From CAYQPF01 sp964419225 (GTDB lineage Bacteria; Cloacimonadota; Cloacimonadia; Cloacimonadales; CAYQPF01): a DNA stretch of 39,325 nt. Below are positions 8,889-17,340 of the stretch, in pieces; the first letter of the stretch is position 1, and each line of letters opens with the position of its first letter. A program made the position numbers and the translations under genes. The notes beneath the pieces are model-generated. The model was not told the DNA's origin. It saw only the letters and a list, made by a program, of their open reading frames with translations, and did no database searches. The DNA is taken from contig CAYQPF010000029.1 in assembly GCA_964419225.1 (NCBI GenBank), positions 1-39,325 on the forward strand. The letters run 5' to 3'.

Positions 8889-10022
8889 ATGGAATATAAG
8901 ATACCATTATTTCAACTTAATTTTGGTGAAGAAGAGATTCAGGCTGTAACTGATACTATTCATTCTAAATGGATATCAACAGGTCCGAAATGTGAAGCAT
9001 TGGAGAAACAATTTATCGAAATGTTTCATGTTAATTATGCAGTAAGTTTATCAAATTGTACAGATGCACTTCACCTGGCATGCATTATTTGCGATATTAA
9101 GCCAGGTGATGAAATTATATGTCCTTCTTTAACATTTGCAGCTTCAGTCAATTGTATCAAATATGTAGGTGCAACTCCTGTTTTTTGTGATATTGTAGGA
9201 CCTGAACACATAAATATCAATCCTGATATAATTGAAAAACTTATAACAGAAAAGACAAAAGCTATTATTGTTGTTCATATGGGAGGCTTTCCTGCAAAAA
9301 TGGATGAAATAACTGCTCTCGCAAAAAAACACAATTTAAAAGTAATTGAAGATTCCTGCCACGGCCCTTTATCGGAATATAAGGGGAAGAAACTTGGGAC
9401 AATTGGTGATGTAGGGTGTTTTAGTTTTTTTTCAAATAAGAACATAAGCACAGGAGAAGGGGGAATGCTCATTACAAACAACGAAGCCATGGCAACAAGA
9501 GCTCGTTTGTTGCGTTCACATGGAATGACAACAATGTCATATCAACGAGCCAGCGGTCATGCTACCTCATACGACATAGTAGATTTAGGTTATAATTTCA
9601 GACTGGATGACATTCGCGCATCTATCGCTGTAGTACAAATGAATAAGTTAGAGAGAGATTTGGAAAAGAGAATCCTGGTGCGCCAACGATATGTTGAACA
9701 ATTGTCGAAAATAAATGGGATAATAATCCCTTTCGCAGATAATACCGAGTTTGTATCTAATTACATAATGCCGGTTGTTCTCAAATCATCATCAGAAATC
9801 AAGCGAGACAGGGTTAGGGAAGTATTGCATTCCGCAGGAATACAAACAAGTGTACATTATCCTGCTATCCATCGTTTTTCAATATACAAGGGCAACAATG
9901 CCATTCTTCCCCAAACAGAATATGTTACAGATAATGAGATAACATTACCAATGTATGCATCATTGTCATTCGATGAAATCGATTTTATAGTAGAAACATT
10001 AGATAAAGCTATAAATGGATAA
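8889..10022 (+). CDS. DegT/DnrJ/EryC1 family sugar aminotransferase
   Basis: This 377-residue PLP enzyme has the family features in order: SNCTDALHLA (PLP phosphate region), PSLTFAASVN, VVHMGGFPAKMD, VIEDSCHGP with the PLP-ring Asp155, and FSFFSNKNISTGEGG with the Schiff-base Lys184. Family members transfer the amino group of glutamate to a 4-keto or 3-keto nucleotide sugar. Placed directly behind the LegB-type dehydratase, it most likely aminates that enzyme's 4-keto product. Its end overlaps the ATP-grasp gene by 8 bases, tying the two together. Confidence 0.88.
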   Translation: MEYKIPLFQLNFGEEEIQAVTDTIHSKWISTGPKCEALEKQFIEMFHVNYAVSLSNCTDALHLACIICDIKPGDEIICPSLTFAASVNCIKYVGATPVFCDIVGPEHININPDIIEKLITEKTKAIIVVHMGGFPAKMDEITALAKKHNLKVIEDSCHGPLSEYKGKKLGTIGDVGCFSFFSNKNISTGEGGMLITNNEAMATRARLLRSHGMTTMSYQRASGHATSYDIVDLGYNFRLDDIRASIAVVQMNKLERDLEKRILVRQRYVEQLSKINGIIIPFADNTEFVSNYIMPVVLKSSSEIKRDRVREVLHSAGIQTSVHYPAIHRFSIYKGNNAILPQTEYVTDNEITLPMYASLSFDEIDFIVETLDKAING

Positions 10023-11196
10023 AAAATCTATCTTGATATTTGGCGTTGGCCTTTTGCAAAAGTCTATAATAGACCAATGTAAAAGTATGGGCTTATTTAC
10101 AGTTGGAATTGATCCTTCAATTGATGCGAGCTGTAAAGATATAGTGGATGTCTTTTCGGTTATTGAAGGGCAAGATTTTAACAAAACCTTAGAAATTGCC
10201 AGAAAATATAAGATTTCAGGGATCATTACTGCCGCAACTGATAAACCGTTGGTAATGATGGCAAGAATTGCTGAGAATCTTCACCTTCCCTTTTATTCCG
10301 TTTCAACAGCAAGGTGTTCGACGGATAAATTTTTAATGAAGGAATGTTTCATAAAAGGGAAAATTCCTTGTGCGAAAGGTAAACTTATCCGTTCGCCTGA
10401 AGAAATTGAAGGATTTCATTTCCCTTTAATTTTAAAACCCAGAGATAATTCAGGGAGTAAAGGTGTGATATTCTGCAATAATATTACCGATATCAATATA
10501 GCATTTAAAGAATCGGTGCAATTCACAAAAATGGATACAATATTAGTAGAGGAATATATTGAAGGGCAAGAATATAGCATTGAAAGTTTACATTTTGATG
10601 GAAAATCACATGTATTACAATATACAGAAAAAATAACAACACCTCTTCCATATAATGTAGAACTTGGACATCTTCAACCTGCAAATTTAACACAAAGTGT
10701 AAAAGATGAGATTAATGTAATAATTTCCAAAATTGCTGAATCCTTAGGCTTTGAAAATTGTGCTTCTCATACAGAATTAAAAGTTAATGAGAGAGGAATC
10801 TTTGTTATAGAAACAAGTCCAAGACTTGGAGGAGATTATATCACATCACACTTGGTACCTTTATCTACTGGTGTTAATATGGAAAATTTCCTGATAAATG
10901 TTTCGCTCGGGCAGAAAGCAACTTACACATCCAATAATAAGGCTTCTTTGGTCCATTATTTTAATTTTCCATTAGAAAAAAAAGTAAATCAATTTATAAC
11001 ACAAGACGAAATCCAAAATTTGTTTCCTGCTGTTGCCCTTTTTTATTTAAATCTTAAGAAGGGTGATATTATAAAAAAAATAACGAACAGCCATAATAGA
11101 TATGGTGAATTTATATTATCTGGCGACAATATTGAAGACTTGAAAATAACACGAGACAAGATTACTCAATATGTTGAATCTATAATATTTACTTAA
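10015..11196 (+). CDS. ATP-grasp carboxylate-amine ligase
   Basis: The protein has 393 residues with an N-terminal Rossmann-like preATP-grasp domain (ILIFGVGLLQKSIIDQC). The ATP-grasp core follows: PLILKPRDNSGSKGVIFC (about 136-154), VEEYIEGQEYSIESL, and the Mg/ATP segment FVIETSPRLGGDYITSHLV. Enzymes of this fold join a carboxylate to an amine through an acyl phosphate. It follows a dehydratase and an aminotransferase, with an 8-base overlap to the latter. I therefore infer that it attaches an amino acid or other acid to the new sugar amine, or amidates a uronic acid; the sequence does not say which. It is an uncommon member of polysaccharide loci. Confidence 0.82.
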   Translation: MDKKSILIFGVGLLQKSIIDQCKSMGLFTVGIDPSIDASCKDIVDVFSVIEGQDFNKTLEIARKYKISGIITAATDKPLVMMARIAENLHLPFYSVSTARCSTDKFLMKECFIKGKIPCAKGKLIRSPEEIEGFHFPLILKPRDNSGSKGVIFCNNITDINIAFKESVQFTKMDTILVEEYIEGQEYSIESLHFDGKSHVLQYTEKITTPLPYNVELGHLQPANLTQSVKDEINVIISKIAESLGFENCASHTELKVNERGIFVIETSPRLGGDYITSHLVPLSTGVNMENFLINVSLGQKATYTSNNKASLVHYFNFPLEKKVNQFITQDEIQNLFPAVALFYLNLKKGDIIKKITNSHNRYGEFILSGDNIEDLKITRDKITQYVESIIFT

Positions 11197-11215
11197 ACCT
11201 AACAATACAAACAAC

Positions 11216-12244
11216 ATGAATAACTCATTTATGAAAGAGAAAAAAAATATTGTGGTTTTTGGTGCCACTGGAGGAGTAGGCGTTTATACATCATTACATT
11301 TAGCTGAAATGGGCTATAATGTTATTGCTGTTGGAAAAAGAAAAAATGACAATGGGTTTTTTAAAGAGAATAATATTGATTATTACCCGGTTGATATTAC
11401 CCGTTACGAAACCTTTTCAATCCTGCCGACTGAAGAAATCTATGCAATTGTCCATTTAGCCGGTTATTTACCTGCAAGAATGGATGGTTATAATCCTCAG
11501 GTCTATATAGATGTTAATATTACTGGAACACTTAATATTCTTCAATATGCCATAGCTGTAAAAGTTGACCGGTTTATTTATTCCCAATCAATGTCAGATG
11601 TTGACTATCTGTTTGGGAGCAGCACTCCAATTAAAGAAGATAGTATAAGCAGATTTCCGTTAAACAACGATCATAGTGTTTATTCTATAACTAAGACTGC
11701 AGCTTCAAACTTAATCAAACATTATTCTGTAAAATATGATTTTAAATATTTTGCTTTAAGATTACCAAATATATATCTGTATCATCCTAATCCAAAGTAT
11801 TTTGTTGATGGTATTGAACGTTGGCAGGGTGCTCGTATGATAATGAAGCAGGCAATTAACGGTGAGGATATTGAAGTCTGGGGTGATCCAAATAGGCTTA
11901 GGGACATGATTTATGTAAAAGATTGTACCCAAATAATTGAAAAAGTGTTGTCTTCCAATTCAAATGGAGGTATTTTTAATGTGGGAACTGGTATAGGTAT
12001 ATCAAGGGAGGAACAGGTGCAAGGGATAATTGATGTTTTTTCCCCCCCATCAAAACGTTCAAAAAAAATCTATCGGTCTGATATGCCTGATTCTCCACAG
12101 TACATTTTTGATGTATCCAGGACAATTAGTGAATTAGGTTATGTACCTCGTTACGATTATATAAGTTATTTAAAAGATTTTAAAGAGGAGATGAAAAAAA
12201 ACAGGTTTGAAAAAATCTGGGGCAAAGAATCAGATTATAAATGA
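11216..12244 (+). CDS. NAD(P)-dependent epimerase/dehydratase (extended SDR)
   Basis: This 342-residue SDR has a GATGGVG nucleotide-binding loop at about residues 16-22, IVHLAGYLPARMDGYNP, an active-site region YSQSMSDVDY, and VYSITKTAAS with the Y-x-x-x-K pair. It also has the late DMIYVKDCTQIIEKVL and FNVGTGIGIS segments typical of nucleotide-sugar epimerases. The exact substrate is not recognisable. An alternative start at 11231 would drop five residues. It lies between the ATP-grasp enzyme and a nucleotidyltransferase and overlaps the latter by ATGA, so it probably acts on the same sugar. Confidence 0.8.
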   Translation: MNNSFMKEKKNIVVFGATGGVGVYTSLHLAEMGYNVIAVGKRKNDNGFFKENNIDYYPVDITRYETFSILPTEEIYAIVHLAGYLPARMDGYNPQVYIDVNITGTLNILQYAIAVKVDRFIYSQSMSDVDYLFGSSTPIKEDSISRFPLNNDHSVYSITKTAASNLIKHYSVKYDFKYFALRLPNIYLYHPNPKYFVDGIERWQGARMIMKQAINGEDIEVWGDPNRLRDMIYVKDCTQIIEKVLSSNSNGGIFNVGTGIGISREEQVQGIIDVFSPPSKRSKKIYRSDMPDSPQYIFDVSRTISELGYVPRYDYISYLKDFKEEMKKNRFEKIWGKESDYK

Positions 12245-13305
12245 TATATAATATGAGTGTAGAAATATCAACATTACTGATATCATCTGATCAATCCATA
12301 CTTTCAGCAATGAAACAAATGGATGAGATCAGGAGGAAACTGCTTATTGTTGTCTCAAATGATAAATTTCTTGGACTTCTTTCTATTGGAGATATCCAAC
12401 GTGCATTGATAAAGAGTCATAATCTTTCTGATAAGGTTTCATTAATAATGCGAAAAAAGTACATTCTCGCTAAGCCTGATCAGAATGAAGAGGATGTTAG
12501 GAAAATCATGTTAAGACTTCGGGCAGAAATTATGCCAGTTGTAGATAAACAGAATAATTTAGTAAAGGTCTATTTTTGGGAAGACTTATTTGGCGAAACC
12601 AAGAAAGGACCTCTTTTTAGATTTAATTTACCTGTCGTTATAATGGCAGGTGGTTTTGGGACTCGTTTAAAACCCTTGACAAATATTTTACCTAAGCCAC
12701 TTATACCTATTAATGACAAGACTTTTCTTGAAGAAATTTTCGAACGCTTCAATAACCATGGATGTGATACATTCTATATATCAGTAAATTATAAAGCTGA
12801 ATTAATTGAGTACTATTTGAAGGAACAACACTTACCTTATAATTTAAATTACTTCAGAGAAGATAAACCAATGGGAACCGCTGGTAGTTTATACTTATTA
12901 AAAGGCAAGATTAAGGACCCTTTTTTTGTTAGTAATTGTGATATCCTTATAGAACAAGATTATTCCGAAGTTCTTAAATATCATCAGGACAACCATAACG
13001 AAATTACAATCGTGGCAGCATTGAAGTCTTTTCCAATTGCTTATGGAACAATAGAGACTGGAGACAATGGAAAGCTTGTTAAGTTGGTCGAAAAGCCAGA
13101 ACTTACCTTTAAGATAAACAGTGGAATGTACATTCTTGACCCACATCTGTTAGATGAAATACCAAATAACCGAATGTATCATATCACACAATTAATTGAA
13201 GATGTATCTAATCGAGGTGGTCGTGTAGGAGTATTTCCTGTAAGTGAGAAATCATGGAAGGATGTTGGTAACTGGGACGATTATCTAAAATTCATAAATA
13301 GATAA
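12241..13305 (+). CDS. CBS-domain sugar-1-phosphate nucleotidyltransferase (PtmE-like)
   Basis: The 354-residue protein combines a pair of CBS domains (about residues 5-118) with a nucleotidyltransferase domain. The latter has the signature MAGGFGTRLKPLTNILPKPL at about 135-154, then PMGTAGSLYLLKG and FFVSNCDILIEQDY with the metal-binding Asp. The same fusion is seen in PtmE, the guanylyltransferase that feeds GDP-linked sugar to the Campylobacter legionaminate pathway. With the LegB-type enzyme in the same cassette, a GDP-linked amino sugar is possible. The CBS pair may sense a nucleotide. The ATG at 12241 overlaps the previous stop; a second ATG at 12253 is equally possible. Confidence 0.87.
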   Translation: MIYNMSVEISTLLISSDQSILSAMKQMDEIRRKLLIVVSNDKFLGLLSIGDIQRALIKSHNLSDKVSLIMRKKYILAKPDQNEEDVRKIMLRLRAEIMPVVDKQNNLVKVYFWEDLFGETKKGPLFRFNLPVVIMAGGFGTRLKPLTNILPKPLIPINDKTFLEEIFERFNNHGCDTFYISVNYKAELIEYYLKEQHLPYNLNYFREDKPMGTAGSLYLLKGKIKDPFFVSNCDILIEQDYSEVLKYHQDNHNEITIVAALKSFPIAYGTIETGDNGKLVKLVEKPELTFKINSGMYILDPHLLDEIPNNRMYHITQLIEDVSNRGGRVGVFPVSEKSWKDVGNWDDYLKFINR

Positions 13306-13307
13306 TA

Positions 13308-14459
13308 ATGAAAAGAAAGAGACTTCTAATGATAGGCCCCGGATATGGGCACAACATTATCCCTATTATCGAACAGTTTAATAGACAGACATTATTTGAA
13401 GTTGATTTTCTATGTCATTCATTCAATCTTCCTAAGGATGATTATAAAAATATAAATTTTATTCCTTTTCCTAAAGTAAGACGAAGCGATTTATCCAGTT
13501 GTATAAAATACATACTGTTCCTTTTGAAGTATAGCATATTCGGGAAAAAATATAATATTCTGCTGATTCAGGGAGAAATTGGAATTTTCTTGCTTTTTCT
13601 CCAATTATTTGTTAAAGCCAAGACAAAGATTTTTGTTCCATGGAGTATAGATGTTTATAACCTTTCTCAGACAAATACGTTTGAAGGAAGAATTATCAGA
13701 CAAATCTTTATGAGATCTGATTATATCCAGGTAAATTGGTTCACAAGCAAGGAAAAAATTGAAAAGTTATTCCCAAAAAGTAAAACATTAATGTTTTTCT
13801 GGGGATTAAATGATACTTTCTTTATACCTCCGGTGAATGTTATTGAATCTGATTTTGTTAAAGATTTCCTATCTGATATTCCTGATCAAAAAGTTATTGT
13901 GTTCTGGCCCAGGTCAATAATTACATGCCATAGACAAGATTTGGTTGTAGAGGCACTAGCGTTAATTAATAGTGAGTCATCCGAAATTCTTAAGAACTTT
14001 ACCTTATATATATGGCCCGGAAACGTTGAAGATAAACTCTTCCGGGCAAAAATTGAGAATATTATCTTGAATTCAGGGATAGATGATATTGTGAAAATTG
14101 TTGATCACCCTTTTGTTTCATATAATGATATCAGGATAATTGAGAATCGTTCAAATTTCTTCATACAAATTTCTGAACAAGATGGATTATCTACTTTCAT
14201 TCATGAAATGCTGCTGCAAAAAAAGGAGATAATTTTATCCAAAACTCCTCATTATAAATATTTAAATGATTATTTTGATTTGAAGTTAGACTTTGTTGAT
14301 AATGACATCAATGCCATTGCTGCAGCAATAAAAAACAAATTAGCACTAACCGGAACTAATGACAATGACATTTTAGAGTATCGGAGAAACGTAATTATCA
14401 ACAACTTTAACTTCAGTAAAAATTACACTCAATTTATTGAACACATACATTCCCTTTAA
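13308..14459 (+). CDS. Glycosyltransferase, GT-B fold (GT4-like)
   Basis: The 383-residue protein has an N-terminal strand with a glycine loop (LLMIGPGYGHN). The C-terminal half has the layout of a GT4 nucleotide-sugar binding domain: VIVFWPRS, FTLYIWPGN, and IQISEQDGLSTFIHEMLLQKKEIILS in the place of the usual E-x7-E region. It is divergent, so donor and acceptor cannot be predicted. It begins two bases after the nucleotidyltransferase stop and probably uses a sugar made by the preceding cassette. Confidence 0.72.
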   Translation: MKRKRLLMIGPGYGHNIIPIIEQFNRQTLFEVDFLCHSFNLPKDDYKNINFIPFPKVRRSDLSSCIKYILFLLKYSIFGKKYNILLIQGEIGIFLLFLQLFVKAKTKIFVPWSIDVYNLSQTNTFEGRIIRQIFMRSDYIQVNWFTSKEKIEKLFPKSKTLMFFWGLNDTFFIPPVNVIESDFVKDFLSDIPDQKVIVFWPRSIITCHRQDLVVEALALINSESSEILKNFTLYIWPGNVEDKLFRAKIENIILNSGIDDIVKIVDHPFVSYNDIRIIENRSNFFIQISEQDGLSTFIHEMLLQKKEIILSKTPHYKYLNDYFDLKLDFVDNDINAIAAAIKNKLALTGTNDNDILEYRRNVIINNFNFSKNYTQFIEHIHSL

Positions 14460-14494
14460 AATCTTTTAACTTAAAAGTGATTATCTCTTAAAAA

Positions 14495-15625
14495 ATGATA
14501 GAAAAATGTAAATATTTTTGTGATAGTCAATCTGTTTGCTCCTTGATGATTGATGATATGGTTCCTGTTGCAGTAAGTTGTAACGGAGATATCTCTGCAC
14601 AAAATGATTGGGGTTATTTGATGGATGCTCCTGATTCCCTGTATACATATTTTAATGATCAGATTCTTAAAAAATACCCCGAAGTTAAAGGAACTATCTT
14701 TATGCCGTTATCTTCACCAAATTACATACCAACAGATAAAGGATATAAAGTTTTCATCAATCAGGTAAATAGTAGTGCGTTTTTATCTTTTCTTGCAAAA
14801 ATTTCAGATCACTTCGAAACTGCTTTTCATGGCGATAAGCATACGTCCGAATGTCGTTATCTGGAAAAAGAGGGATTAGATTCCATCGTTATGGCCGTAT
14901 CCCAATTTGAAAAAGAAACCGGACACATATTTAATGGGGGAAAATTCCCTGCTTACAGGTACAATCAGATTGCATTAGAGATAATATCTGAAATTCAGGC
15001 AAAATGGTGGGCACTGGATGTAAGTATGATTAATAAGGTGACAGACAAGAATGATTTGTTTTTCGACCATGAATTAAATATAGTATTAATTCCTACCAAC
15101 GTTTGCGGAGACATATTCAAAAACTATTTCATACCTCCTCGTACCGGTATAAAACAGACGGTTAAAAAGGTCTTAAAGTACATACTGGGTATGGATAACA
15201 AGTACAGTGATCCTGTCAAATATCTGGACTATTTATATAACAAGAGGCTCCCTATTATTGTACAGGAACATTTTCAAAGTCTCAGGACAGATGGAGAAAG
15301 ACAAACACCTAGTGTATATGATGATATATTTTCACTTGATCTTATATATGCCTTTTTAAGAGGAAAAGATATCTGGTATGCCACATGCAGTGACATAGCT
15401 CACTATTACGAATCATTCATCCATTCTTCGATTGAGGTAAAAGATGAAACAAACTTTACAATAGCTTACAAAGGGATATATCACGAACCTTTGCTTTCTA
15501 TAAAATTAGGATACCCGAAAATATTGCATAAAGAATCGATGCAAGAGATTCAAGGTATTTTTAAAAACGGATATTGGATATTTAACAATATTTCAATCGG
15601 CAGTTATGAGATAGTTATATCATAG
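14495..15625 (+). CDS. Polysaccharide-deacetylase-like (NodB-fold) protein
   Basis: The protein has 376 residues. Three blocks resemble the NodB/CE4 catalytic motifs: LMIDDM near the N terminus (Asp20, Asp21), HGDKH at residues 112-116 in place of H-[ST]-x-x-H, and FPAYRYN at about 151-157 in place of R-x-P-[YW]. A deacetylase acting on an N- or O-acetyl group of the polymer or its precursor is plausible. There is no signal peptide, so it would act in the cytoplasm. The match is at motif level only. It is followed by two acyltransferase-like genes, hinting at a remove-and-replace acyl modification. Confidence 0.6.
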   Translation: MIEKCKYFCDSQSVCSLMIDDMVPVAVSCNGDISAQNDWGYLMDAPDSLYTYFNDQILKKYPEVKGTIFMPLSSPNYIPTDKGYKVFINQVNSSAFLSFLAKISDHFETAFHGDKHTSECRYLEKEGLDSIVMAVSQFEKETGHIFNGGKFPAYRYNQIALEIISEIQAKWWALDVSMINKVTDKNDLFFDHELNIVLIPTNVCGDIFKNYFIPPRTGIKQTVKKVLKYILGMDNKYSDPVKYLDYLYNKRLPIIVQEHFQSLRTDGERQTPSVYDDIFSLDLIYAFLRGKDIWYATCSDIAHYYESFIHSSIEVKDETNFTIAYKGIYHEPLLSIKLGYPKILHKESMQEIQGIFKNGYWIFNNISIGSYEIVIS

Positions 15626-15628
15626 AAT

Positions 15629-16723
15629 ATGGAATATCGAATAATTGAAACATTTGCTGAATTTGAATCATTGAAGGAGGACTGGGAAAGAATTGAAAAA
15701 CTTTCTGGTCTGACAACTTATACTTCAACCTTCCATTATAATTATTTGTGGTGGAAAAACTATTCAGGTACAAATCATGAAACGCTCTTTATAATAGTAA
15801 TTTACAATAACGGCAAAGTTACTGGTATTGCACCGCTTAAAATAAAAAGATCTAAAAGTCGCTTATACTCCTATAACGAATTAGTATTTTTGGCGTCGGG
15901 TGATTATTGTGATTTTCTGATTGATATAGAATCTGAAGTAGATCCGATTAAGATTGTTTCATTCATCTTTACTGTTATAGAGAAAAACAAAAAAAAATAT
16001 GATAGAATATGGTTAACCCATTTTTCACAACATACTATACTTGCTCACTATCTTTTTATTAGCATATATAATAAGGATTTATTTTATTTAATAGAAAACC
16101 CATTTATCGACTTTACCAGATACTCATCATATGAACAATACACTAAGCTGTTCATCCCCAAAAAATTAAATCAGTATCTCAACAGATTTAAGCGTGAAGT
16201 AAAGTATAAAATGGTAATTACTAGTGAAAATGTCATAGAAAAAATATCAAAGATTCATATCGCGGAAAAGACACACCTGAACACCAAGGGTAAAACGCAA
16301 AGGCATTCATCGTTCGAAGATCCAAAAACATACTCGTTTATTGACTCATTATATACAAATAATCCTAATGTAACGACATACATGCTGGTAGATGAAGAAA
16401 ATGAAGATGAGATAATATGTTTTTATACCGGATATGTTTATAACAATGTATTTCATTCAGGTATTACTGCATATAATCCAAAATATCAACGATACTCTGT
16501 AGGTAAGATTTTTAATTATATGATTTTTGAACACAATAACTCAGCACCATTATGGAAAATATTTGATATGGGTACCGGGCGCTATTCCTGGAAATTTGAG
16601 ATGACTGATTCATTTAATTTATTATATCAAGTCAATATTTTTCAACCGTCCAGGAAGAGTATCTATTATCTACATAAGTGCGAAAAGCTGATATTGGCAA
16701 TTTTACAATTTCTTCGAAAATGA
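15629..16723 (+). CDS. GNAT-fold acyltransferase (CelD/FemAB-like)
   Basis: The protein has 364 residues. The N terminus (EFESLKEDWERIEKLSG...TFHYNYLWWKNY) and the central block YTKLFIPKKLNQYLNRFKRE match the double-GNAT CelD/BcsL/FemAB-like acetyltransferase pattern. YTGYVYNNVFHSGITAYNPKYQRYSVGKIFNY is the C-terminal GNAT core. Family members transfer acyl or aminoacyl groups in polysaccharide or cell-wall synthesis. The substrate here is unknown. It starts 3 bases after the NodB-like gene and overlaps the next GNAT-like gene by ATGA, so all three are probably made together. Confidence 0.75.
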   Translation: MEYRIIETFAEFESLKEDWERIEKLSGLTTYTSTFHYNYLWWKNYSGTNHETLFIIVIYNNGKVTGIAPLKIKRSKSRLYSYNELVFLASGDYCDFLIDIESEVDPIKIVSFIFTVIEKNKKKYDRIWLTHFSQHTILAHYLFISIYNKDLFYLIENPFIDFTRYSSYEQYTKLFIPKKLNQYLNRFKREVKYKMVITSENVIEKISKIHIAEKTHLNTKGKTQRHSSFEDPKTYSFIDSLYTNNPNVTTYMLVDEENEDEIICFYTGYVYNNVFHSGITAYNPKYQRYSVGKIFNYMIFEHNNSAPLWKIFDMGTGRYSWKFEMTDSFNLLYQVNIFQPSRKSIYYLHKCEKLILAILQFLRK

Positions 16724-17340
16724 AATTAATAACAAAATTATATTATAATTCTATTGGGATTTTTATTGAGGGAGCACGACTATATAAGTTGGATCTTATG
16801 TCATTCAATGAAGAAAAATTTATTAGTTGCAATTTAATTCCTCATTTTCAATTTTATATGCCCAATGAAAAAGATTTGGCTTTATTTGCAAAGTTATACG
16901 AGAACATTCCCGGTAAAACAGATAAAATCAATCAGACTTTTGAGTCTGGTAATTATTTATGTTTTGCATATATAGATACTATAAATAACCGTCTGGCTTA
17001 TACACGTTGGTTATGTAAGAATGAGTATTACAGCGAAGCAATGCGGAAAAACATTAAGTTGAATGATAACGAAGCGTTGACACTTGACAGTTATACTCAT
17101 CCTGATTACAGAATGCTGGGACTCCATAAACAGATGAATGTTCAAATGCTCGGATGGCTTAAAAAAAATACTCATATAAGATATATCTATATGGTTATTC
17201 TAATCTTCGTACCTCATTTAACAAAAATACCACTAGAATTGGGATACAGACCTGTTGAAAGTACTTTTTATTATAAAAAAGGTTCTTCCAGAGTGTTTAT
17301 GGAGTTGATTAAAAGAAAACTAAATGTTAAAATTATTTAA
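16720..17340 (+). CDS. Small GNAT-like acetyltransferase
   Basis: This 206-residue protein has a GNAT-like acyl-CoA binding turn in DSYTHPDYRMLGLHKQMN, the R-x-x-G-x-H layout at about residues 125-140. It ends with the strand GYRPVESTFYYKKG that is typical of this fold. ATG 16720 is chosen over the in-frame ATG at 16678 because it makes the ATGA overlap with the upstream stop. The end overlaps the flippase gene by 17 bases. The role is probably acylation of a sugar or amino sugar of the repeat unit, but this is inference from fold and position. Confidence 0.65.
   Translation: MKLITKLYYNSIGIFIEGARLYKLDLMSFNEEKFISCNLIPHFQFYMPNEKDLALFAKLYENIPGKTDKINQTFESGNYLCFAYIDTINNRLAYTRWLCKNEYYSEAMRKNIKLNDNEALTLDSYTHPDYRMLGLHKQMNVQMLGWLKKNTHIRYIYMVILIFVPHLTKIPLELGYRPVESTFYYKKGSSRVFMELIKRKLNVKII

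Noticed and set aside
7897..13305. Complete legionaminic acid pathway
   Set aside because: LegB- and PtmE-like enzymes are present but no sugar-acid synthase, hydrolysing 2-epimerase or CMP transferase was found, and the ATP-grasp enzyme does not belong to that pathway.
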